Positions 51,342 to 57,631 of a stretch of DNA of 57,631 bases are shown here, one piece after another. Under the pieces are notes generated by a model, which had not been told where the DNA came from, ran no database searches, and worked only from the letters and a program-made list of their open reading frames with translations. The stretch is taken from the NCBI GenBank assembly GCA_025352685.1, contig JANXSN010000036.1:1-57631 (forward strand). The letters run 5' to 3'. The stretch's first letter is position 1. Every line of letters begins with the position of its first letter. Source of the stretch: Sphingomonadales bacterium. GTDB taxonomy: Bacteria > Pseudomonadota > Alphaproteobacteria > Sphingomonadales > Sphingomonadaceae. Position numbers and translations under genes: made by a program.

Positions 51342-52469
51342 TCAGGCTTCGGCCGCTTCCTCGGTCATCGCGGGATAGTCGGTGTAGCCGCGCGCTCCGC
51401 CGCCATAGAAGGTTGGCCGGTCGTAGCGATTTAAAGTAGCGCCTCGGCCAAAGCGTTCCGGCAAGTCGGGATTGGCGATGAAGAGCCGGCCGAACGCAAT
51501 GGCGTCGGCGCGTCCTTCTGCCACCGCCCGTGTGGCTGTCTCGTTGACATAGCCGCCCGCCGAAATGACTGAACCACCGAAAGCGCCCCGAAAAGTCTGG
51601 GCCGCATCGGGAGCAGTGGCGTCGATCGCATTGGCATCGCTATTCTGATCAGCACGCGGCTCGACAACATGAATATAAGCAATGCCTCGCTTGCCGAGTT
51701 CAAACGCAGCATAGTTAAACAAAGCAAGCGTGTCGCTGTCGGCCATGTCGTTAAAACCGCTCCAGGGTGATAGTCGCACACCGACCCGGCCTGGCTCCCA
51801 CCCGGAAATAACCGCATCAAGTGCTTCAAAGAGAAAGCGAGCACGATTGTCGATGCTGCCGCCGTAATCGTCTGTCCGGTGATTGCTGCCGTTGCGCAGG
51901 AACTGATCGATCAAATAGCCATTGGCACCATGCACCTCGACACCATCAAATCCCGCCGCTCGCGCATTGATCGCGGCCTGATGGAAGTCGGAGACGATCG
52001 AACCGATTTCCTCCACGCCAAGCTCGCGCGGGGTCTCGAATTCAGCGGGCGCACCAGTAGCGTCCATATGACTCATTCCCGTCACCGGGACAGCGGAAGG
52101 CGCCGCCGGGAGCTGGTTGTTGGGCTGCATCGAGGAGTGTGAAACCCGGCCGGTGTGCCAGATTTGCAGAAAGATGATTCCGCCTTTGACATGCACCGCG
52201 TCCGTCACTCGCTGCCACCCCGCGATCTGCTCAGGCGAATAGATGCCTGGCGCCCCAGGATAGCCGCGTGCGTGGGGCGAGATATCGGTTGCTTCGGTAA
52301 TGATCAGCCCGCCTTCACTCGCGCGCTGGCCATAATATTCCGCGTTGAGCGCGTGGGGTATGTCGCCCGGCTGAAGCGAGCGCAACCGTGTCAGCGGCGC
52401 CATCACCACGCGATGAGCAAGTTCAACCGCGCCAAGGCGAAGAGGTTCGAAAAGGGATTGTGCTGTCAT
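51342..52469 (-). CDS. Old Yellow Enzyme-family alkene reductase
   Basis: 375 residues from ATG 52469, preceded by AGGAGACTGAG. FMN TIM barrel: FEPLRLGAVELAHRVVMAPLTRLRS, IFLQIWHTGRVSH, GFDGVEVHGANGYLIDQFLRNGSNHRTDDYGGS, VGVRLSPWSGFND, and GRADAIAFGRLFIANPDLP. The HGAN His/Asn pair and RSDxYGG-type loop are intact. It reduces activated C=C bonds or nitro esters with NADPH. The divergent LysR gene across about 100 bases is its likely regulator. Confidence 0.95.
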   Translation of the reverse strand: MTAQSLFEPLRLGAVELAHRVVMAPLTRLRSLQPGDIPHALNAEYYGQRASEGGLIITEATDISPHARGYPGAPGIYSPEQIAGWQRVTDAVHVKGGIIFLQIWHTGRVSHSSMQPNNQLPAAPSAVPVTGMSHMDATGAPAEFETPRELGVEEIGSIVSDFHQAAINARAAGFDGVEVHGANGYLIDQFLRNGSNHRTDDYGGSIDNRARFLFEALDAVISGWEPGRVGVRLSPWSGFNDMADSDTLALFNYAAFELGKRGIAYIHVVEPRADQNSDANAIDATAPDAAQTFRGAFGGSVISAGGYVNETATRAVAEGRADAIAFGRLFIANPDLPERFGRGATLNRYDRPTFYGGGARGYTDYPAMTEEAAEA

Positions 52470-52489
52470 CTCAGTCTCCTGCAGATTTG

Positions 52490-52543
52490 TTGTGATCCAA
52501 ATAGCTTTCCTCTTGAACCGGAGGTAGTGGGCGATCATCACAA
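52490..52543. promoter_or_regulatory. Inverted repeat between alkene reductase and LysR genes
   Basis: TTGTGAT at 52490-52496 and ATCACAA at 52537-52543 are perfect 7-base inverted half-sites 40 bases apart, in the 101-base divergent gap. Spaced half-sites of this sort are typical where LysR-type tetramers bend DNA, so they may be the operator controlling both genes. Confidence 0.5.
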
Positions 52544-52570
52544 GCCGGCTTATCGGAAAATGATATAATC

Positions 52571-53443
52571 ATGGATACACGCGACCTCGCGGTGCTGGTT
52601 CACGCGGCTGGTAGTAGCAGCCTCTCGGCGGCGGCGCGGCGGCTGGGAATTACGCCGATGGTCGCGAGCCGGCGGCTGGCGGCGCTCGAGCGGCTACTCG
52701 GTGTGCGACTGATGCACCGAACAACGCGCGCGGTATCGCTAACTTCGGAAGGCGAGTCATTCCTGGGTTACGCCCAAGCGATACTGGAGACCGAAGAAGC
52801 GGCGTGTACGGCCATGGCTCCCAGTGGCCCGGGGGTCTCCGGCCTCCTCAAGGTGACCGCACCGGCGGCGTTCGGGCGCAAGATCGTCGCGCCGCTGGTA
52901 CCGTCTTTGCTTCACGAGCATCCGAAGCTCCGGATCGATCTCCAGTTAACCGACACAGTGGTTGATATGGTCGCCGCGGGGTTCGACGTGGCGGTACGGA
53001 TCGGGCGCCTCCAGGACTCCTCCTTGATCGCCCGCCGCCTTGCCACCAATGTTCGGTTGCTTTGCGCCGCGCCCGCGTATCTGGACCGGGCAGGCATCCC
53101 TGAAACAGTCGCTGATCTGGCCGCACACGAGTGCCTTGCTTTAACAGGCACGAGCCATTGGCCGTTCGACGTCAGCGGCCGACGCCGCGAAGTTAAAATA
53201 AGTGGTCGCTTTTCCAGCAGCAGCATCGAGGCGGTGCATGCCGCCTGCTCCCATGGCATGGGCATTGCGCTCCTTTCTTCTTGGGATGTCACAGAAGATA
53301 TCCAACTCGGTGTTTTGCGAGTCATCTCGCTCCGCAATGCGAAGCCGCAGGAGCTGGCAATTTCGGCCGTTTACCCGACGTCGCGGATGCTCCCTCGCAA
53401 GGTCCAGCTTTTTATTCAGATCCTTTCTCAAAGGCTGGGATAG
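52571..53443 (+). CDS. LysR-family transcriptional regulator
   Basis: 290 residues. N-terminal helix-turn-helix: DLAVLVHAAGSSSLSAAARRLGITPMVASRRLAALERLLGVRLMHRTTRAVSLTSEG. The C-terminal effector-binding domain starts near residue 90 (GLLKVTAPAAFGRKIVAPLV). The start follows a weak ribosome-binding site. Divergent arrangement with the alkene reductase suggests it activates that gene on sensing an electrophile or enone. Confidence 0.95.
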   Translation: MDTRDLAVLVHAAGSSSLSAAARRLGITPMVASRRLAALERLLGVRLMHRTTRAVSLTSEGESFLGYAQAILETEEAACTAMAPSGPGVSGLLKVTAPAAFGRKIVAPLVPSLLHEHPKLRIDLQLTDTVVDMVAAGFDVAVRIGRLQDSSLIARRLATNVRLLCAAPAYLDRAGIPETVADLAAHECLALTGTSHWPFDVSGRRREVKISGRFSSSSIEAVHAACSHGMGIALLSSWDVTEDIQLGVLRVISLRNAKPQELAISAVYPTSRMLPRKVQLFIQILSQRLG

Positions 53444-53883
53444 ATAGTCTGGCTCAAACGCGGCTTCGCAGGCGGGAAAATCACATCACCCGGCAGCAGG
53501 GATCAGCCTTGACAACTTGGCTTCATCCCCGTCGGTAAGAAGGAGCGGGCTTGCGTGCGGCGCTTCGATAACCTCGCCTATCGGAACGGTTTCCTGGCTC
53601 GTCACTTGCGCGCCGTCGACGGTCAAGCGGATCGGCGCCTTGGAAGACTTTCAAAATGTTCTGGGGCGTGATTCCGCAGCTGCGCCAAACAAGCGTCATG
53701 TTTGATGTCCGGTTCCGAACAGCGGATGCCATCCTCCCGATCGCTGCTATTGGGCGCAAAATGGACCATGGCGGGTGGTCGCGGAAAACCCACCTGTCTG
53801 TTTTCTAGATTCCAGATGCCGAAACGCAGACGTTTAGATCCTCGACCGGTCAAAGGGTCAATGCGGAGCCGCGCGGCTTTGTC
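53444..53883. other. Gap with a possible C-terminal remnant
   Basis: A leftward frame (about 53665-53500) without a start codon encodes PIRLTVDGAQVTSQETVP, then EVIEAPHASPLLLTDGDEA before a stop. It has coding character, but no family was recognised. Nothing else in the 440 bases could be supported. Confidence 0.35.
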
Positions 53884-56800
53884 TCACCGCGCAGCCATCA
53901 CTCCCGTCCTCGCAGCCGCTAACGGCTCGACGTGCAACTGCCGCCAAGCCGCCAGCTGCGCAGTCAGCCTGCGATGGAGCGCTTCGAACATCACACGCTG
54001 CTGCACCGTCGGCAAAGTGTCTGCGCCGTCGAGGGTGGCAGCGAAAGTGGCGTACTGCTCGTTCAACATCCCGGGAAAGGCGAGATTGGCCTCCGATCCC
54101 TTCATGTTTACTTGCATCAACGCCTCCTCGATATTGGCTAGCCGTCCGTCGAGCGCCGCCGTTGTCGGCCGTCCAACTAGGCTCTTTCGCGCCGTCCGGA
54201 TTTCATTGACGGCTTTATGCAGCGCGTCGATATCAGCGACGGTGGCGACCGCGAGTGCGGACTTCTCGGCAATCGCGGTATCGCTACCCGGGACACGCGG
54301 ATCGGCGACGACCAACAGCGGCGCAGTGAGCGTCGACCCATTAGCAGTGAGACGCAATTCGTATCGCCCCGGCGCAACCAGGGGACCGCGCGGCTGAGTG
54401 CCCGAGTAGAAGGCGCCCGGTATCTGTGCCGGATCGTTACCTCGCAGATCCCACACTAGCCGGTTCATCCCCGCCTTGGCCGGGATCAGGTCGTTTGGTA
54501 CGATCTGGTCGGGCCATTCGGGTGGCTGGACCTCCTTGGTGGTAGTCGTGCTCGACAGGTGCCGAACTACCTGTCCGCGGCTATCGACCACGTCCAGCGT
54601 CAGTTCGCCCGACGGCGCGGCCGGAAGAACATAGTCGATGATTGCACCCGCCGGCGGGTTCTCGCCCACGGGGTGCCGGCTGTCGATCTGATCTGGATAG
54701 TGCAGCCGCACCGCCGTCTGCGGCGTGTAGAGCACCATGCTGGCGGCGGCGCCGGCGACCTGCCGGAGCGGAGTCACATCGTCCAGGACCCAGAACGACC
54801 GGCCATGCGTCGCCGCGACCAGATCGTTACCCTTGACGACAAGATCGTGGATCGGGGTCGTAGGCAGGTTGAATTGCAGCGGCCGCCAAGATGCGCCGTC
54901 GTCGAATGACACAAACACGCCGATCTCTGTACCCGCATAGAGCAGCCCGCGGCGCACAGGATCTTCGCGCACGACGTGGACGATCGCCCCTTCGGGCAGC
55001 CCGGCCGCAATCGGCGTCCAGCTTGCGCCGCTGTCGGCGGTTTTCCATGCGTAGGGTCGGATGTCGTCGAGCTTGTGTCGGTCCACCGCGACATAGGCCA
55101 CGCGCGCGTCGTGTGGGGAGGGCTCGATCATGCTGACCGTGCTCCACTCCGGCAGCGCCTTGGGCGTTACGTTGGACCAGTGCGCGCCGTCGTCGCGCGT
55201 CATGCTTACGCGCCCGTCGTCCGTGCCCGCCCAGAGCATGCCCTTGGCACGCGTAGACTCGGACAGTGCGAATATCGTGTCGTAATATTCCACGCTGGTG
55301 ATGTCTTTGGTAAGCGGTCCGCCCGATGCCCGCTGCTTGGTGCGGTCGTTGCGCGTCAGATCGGGGCTGATGATCGTCCAGCTTTGACCGTGATTACTAC
55401 TCCTCCACACCGCTTCCGACGCCGTGTAAAGCGTGTCCGGGTCGTGAGGCGACAGCAGGAGCGGCGAGGTCCAATTGAAACGGTGCGCAAGTTCGCTCGC
55501 TGGGTGGCCCGAGTTGTCAATCGGCTCGGGACTGATGTCATTCGTCTGTTCGGAACGTTTGTCGAAGCGCCCGACACTGTTCTCAGCATTCGAATACACG
55601 ATGTTTGCGTCGCGTGGATCGGGAATGACGAAGCCGGACTCGCCGCCGCCGGCCGGATACCAGTTGCGCGGCCCAATGACGCCTTCGTCGGCAAAGCTGG
55701 CTACCGTAAGATTGGAATTGTCCTGCTGTGCGCCATAGACCCAGTAGGGAAAGCGCTGGTCCACCGCGACGTGATAAAACTGCGCCGTCGGCTGATTGTC
55801 CTGACTCGACCAGGTTGCACCGCCGTCGAGCGACACGCTCGCGCCGCCATCGTTGGCGTTTATTAGTCGGCTTGGGTCGGCCGGGTCGATCCACAGCGCA
55901 TGGTGGTCACCGTGCGTCGCCGAGACCAGGCCAAACGTTTTGCCGCCGTCAATCGAGCGAAGCATCCCGGTATTGAGCGCATAGACCGTGTCGACCGCTT
56001 TAGGGTCGGCGTAAATCTTGGAAAAATACCAAGCGCGCTGCTTGATGCGTCCATCGTCACTTACACGCGTCCAAGTCGTGCCGGCGTCGTCCGATCGGTA
56101 CAGCCCGCCCTCTTTCGCCTCAATCATCGCGAACACGCGGCGCGAGTTGGCCGCCGACACCGCAACATCGATCCGCCCAAGGACACCTTCGGGTAGGCCA
56201 TGTCCTGACAGCTGCGCCCAGGTGACGCCGCCATCGTTCGACCGGTAGAGACCGCTGCCTGGCCCGCCGCTCGAGAAGTTCCATGGCTGGCGGCGTACTT
56301 CCCAGAGTGCGGCATAAACGATCGACGGGTTGGTGGGATCGAAGGTGACGTCAATCGCGCCGGTATGATCGTCCTTGTAGAGAACCTTTTTCCAGGTCTT
56401 GCCGCCATCCGTGGTGCGAAATACGCCGCGCTCGGCGTTAGGGCCAAAAGCATGCCCGATCGCGGCCACCAATACGATATCAGGGTTGTTGGGATCGACG
56501 ATTAGCGCACCGATTTGCCGGGTGTCTGACAAACCCACATGTGCCCAGCTCTTGCCGCCGTCGACCGATTTATAAACACCGTTGCCATGGGTGATGTTGC
56601 CGCGCAGTGCGCCTTCACCGGTACCGACGTAGATCACGCGATGATCCGAAGATGCGACCGCAATTGCGCCAATCGACGAGACCGGCTGGCCGTCGAAGAT
56701 CGGCGTCCAGCTCGCGCCCGCGTCCGTCGTCTTCCAAACGCCGCCCGCCGCCGCGCCGAAATAGTAAAGCCGCTGGTCGCCAGGGACGCCGGCCACCGCC

Positions 56801-56973
56801 AGCGCCCGCCCGCCCCGGAACGGCCCGATCCCACGCCAATGCAATGCACTGTAACCCGATGCTTGCGGCCGCGAGGACATCGTGGGGGCCGCACACGCGG
56901 TTCCAGCACAAAACAGCGCGAACAAGCTGATAGGGCTTCTGCGCGCAAGGTAACGCGTGCGTGAATGCTTCAA
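53884..56973 (-). CDS. Large exported BNR/VPS10-type beta-propeller protein
   Basis: 1029 residues with a signal peptide (to about residue 29, ending CAA). Residues about 45-720 hold repeated Asp-box/BNR units (VYKSVDGGKSWAHVG, VFRTTDGGKTWKKVL, LYRSNDGGVTWAQLS, LYRSDDAGTTWTRVS, MLRSIDGGKTFGLV and more), forming two beta-propellers like sortilin/VPS10 or sialidase-like proteins. The remaining C-terminal 300 residues include a FnIII-like section and helices. Proteins of this kind occur in the periplasm or envelope of sphingomonads; activity is unknown. It ends region 3 with no operon partner. Confidence 0.9.
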   Translation of the reverse strand: MKHSRTRYLARRSPISLFALFCAGTACAAPTMSSRPQASGYSALHWRGIGPFRGGRALAVAGVPGDQRLYYFGAAAGGVWKTTDAGASWTPIFDGQPVSSIGAIAVASSDHRVIYVGTGEGALRGNITHGNGVYKSVDGGKSWAHVGLSDTRQIGALIVDPNNPDIVLVAAIGHAFGPNAERGVFRTTDGGKTWKKVLYKDDHTGAIDVTFDPTNPSIVYAALWEVRRQPWNFSSGGPGSGLYRSNDGGVTWAQLSGHGLPEGVLGRIDVAVSAANSRRVFAMIEAKEGGLYRSDDAGTTWTRVSDDGRIKQRAWYFSKIYADPKAVDTVYALNTGMLRSIDGGKTFGLVSATHGDHHALWIDPADPSRLINANDGGASVSLDGGATWSSQDNQPTAQFYHVAVDQRFPYWVYGAQQDNSNLTVASFADEGVIGPRNWYPAGGGESGFVIPDPRDANIVYSNAENSVGRFDKRSEQTNDISPEPIDNSGHPASELAHRFNWTSPLLLSPHDPDTLYTASEAVWRSSNHGQSWTIISPDLTRNDRTKQRASGGPLTKDITSVEYYDTIFALSESTRAKGMLWAGTDDGRVSMTRDDGAHWSNVTPKALPEWSTVSMIEPSPHDARVAYVAVDRHKLDDIRPYAWKTADSGASWTPIAAGLPEGAIVHVVREDPVRRGLLYAGTEIGVFVSFDDGASWRPLQFNLPTTPIHDLVVKGNDLVAATHGRSFWVLDDVTPLRQVAGAAASMVLYTPQTAVRLHYPDQIDSRHPVGENPPAGAIIDYVLPAAPSGELTLDVVDSRGQVVRHLSSTTTTKEVQPPEWPDQIVPNDLIPAKAGMNRLVWDLRGNDPAQIPGAFYSGTQPRGPLVAPGRYELRLTANGSTLTAPLLVVADPRVPGSDTAIAEKSALAVATVADIDALHKAVNEIRTARKSLVGRPTTAALDGRLANIEEALMQVNMKGSEANLAFPGMLNEQYATFAATLDGADTLPTVQQRVMFEALHRRLTAQLAAWRQLHVEPLAAARTGVMAAR

Positions 56974-57439
56974 GGTGATCGTCTCCTATTCAGAGCTGGT
57001 CTAGCAAAGCTTAAGTGTTCGCTCAATCCGGCCGGGTGGCCGGTGCCGGCCTGAAAGCGGAAGCTGCGATAGTGCCGGCCTTCGGGCTCGAATTGACATC
57101 GTCGTGAAGTGGGATGGGGCAATTTGAAAGAGCTGCGCCCGTCATGCCCGTGCAAGGCAAATTGGGTCTGGCCAACGTAAAGCGTTGAAATAATCGCGTC
57201 CATTACGGCCGAACTAATCCGGCGCATTGGCCTTTCTATACAAACGACGGCTTTTGGGTGTCGGTCAGGCGCGCTGCGGCGTCTGCAATTGGGCGCGCAG
57301 CAGCCGGCGACGTTTGCATCGGTGAAGGTTGGCTTTCAATCTAACGGCACCCATAAGCGGACGGTCGCGAAACCACCGCTTCTGACCGTTCAAGGCTGCA
57401 CCCGCGGATCGTAAAAGTGGACGGTCGGGTAGCAATCCA
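56974..57439. other. Gap without a recognisable gene
   Basis: About 470 bases upstream of the BNR-repeat gene. A short motif GGACGGTCG recurs at about 57359 and 57419. No reading frame or clear promoter could be supported. Confidence 0.4.
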
Positions 57440-57631
57440 AAAGTATTCGTCGTCAGATCATTTGGGACATTTAGTGGCGTTGATCAGCGCAGTGTTGGCC
57501 TCATCTGGGGGTTGATGGTTAAGCGGCGAATTTGCGGTGTTGCGAGCGCCGATGCTCGATGGTGATGCGTTTGATGCGGGCGCGCTTGGCGGGGATTGCT
57601 TTGGCCCTGCCGAAGTAGGCGTCGGCTGGCG
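57440..57631 (-). mobile_element. IS3-type element end with transposase C-terminus, cut by the window edge
   Basis: Leftward from the window edge the frame reads PADAYFGRAKAIPAKRARI then TIEHRRSQHRKFAA and stops at 57519-57521. It matches the end of the relic at 41435-41805 (PPDAYFGRAQ..., IEHRRLQHRKLAA), and the 75 bases beyond the stop match too. It is in the opposite orientation, so the two elements face into the 42-57 kb segment with their transposase 3' ends. Whether the rest of the gene is intact lies outside the window. Confidence 0.8.

Noticed and set aside
57356-57430. Repeated GGACGGTCG as a CRISPR-like or iteron array
   Set aside because: Only two imperfect copies about 60 bases apart, with no regular spacing or further units.

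Overview
The window looks like chromosome (or large plasmid) sequence from a sphingomonad-type alphaproteobacterium. The inference rests on high GC, the mix of TonB-dependent receptor, alpha-only Rieske oxygenases, many short-chain dehydrogenases and glutathione S-transferases, an OhrR/Ohr pair, and the insertion-sequence families present. No rRNA, tRNA or CRISPR array was seen. The species cannot be named from the sequence alone.

Region 1 (1-2.1 kb) is insertion-sequence debris: the 5' end of one transposase at the window edge, an almost intact IS701-type element with 20-bp inverted repeats, a CTAG duplication and a -1 frame break at a slippery run, then a decayed IS6-family transposase.

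Region 2 (2.1-37.9 kb) is a dense catabolic island of about 33 genes. Plus strand 2.1-6.2 kb: SDR, GST, 2-oxoacid dehydrogenase E1 alpha and beta, a stand-alone lipoyl domain, an NTF2-like protein. Minus strand 14.2-6.1 kb: TonB receptor, acyl-CoA synthetase, carotenoid/lignostilbene-type dioxygenase, quinone-oxidoreductase-like reductase, two broken beta-oxidation genes, SDR. Plus strand 14.4-30.1 kb: an unusually tight run of 18 genes, mostly overlapping by 1-4 bases: molybdopterin oxidoreductase, small four-cysteine protein, Rieske oxygenase and ferredoxin, SDRs, MDR reductase, SnoaL-like protein, P450, two acyl-CoA dehydrogenases, DUF35 plus thiolase, ThuA-like protein, GST, dienoyl-CoA reductase type SDR. 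Then come a minus-strand acyl-CoA synthetase and thiolase-like pair, a LuxR-type regulator, a VOC protein, and two tandem Rieske oxygenases. Together these would import a hydrophobic compound, hydroxylate it (three Rieske oxygenases, one P450), cleave a double bond, activate acids as CoA thioesters and shorten them by beta-oxidation or retro-aldol steps. The substrate is not identifiable from sequence; a polycyclic, terpenoid, steroid-like or stilbenoid compound would fit. The island ends at a second decayed IS6-family transposase in the same orientation as the first.

Region 3 (38.9-57.6 kb) is a different kind of DNA: an M13 metallopeptidase, IS3-family relics in opposite orientation at about 41.4-41.9 and 57.4-57.6 kb, and between them ion/stress genes (CPA1 antiporter, DUF389 protein, CBS protein, OhrR/Ohr, GSTs, SDR, tautomerase, Old Yellow Enzyme with divergent LysR regulator, a 1029-residue BNR-repeat protein) interleaved with dead genes (ClC chloride channel, Fe-superoxide dismutase, glyoxalase I).

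Limits: all family assignments are from motif recognition by eye, without database searches. Start codons were chosen from Shine-Dalgarno spacing and gene overlaps.
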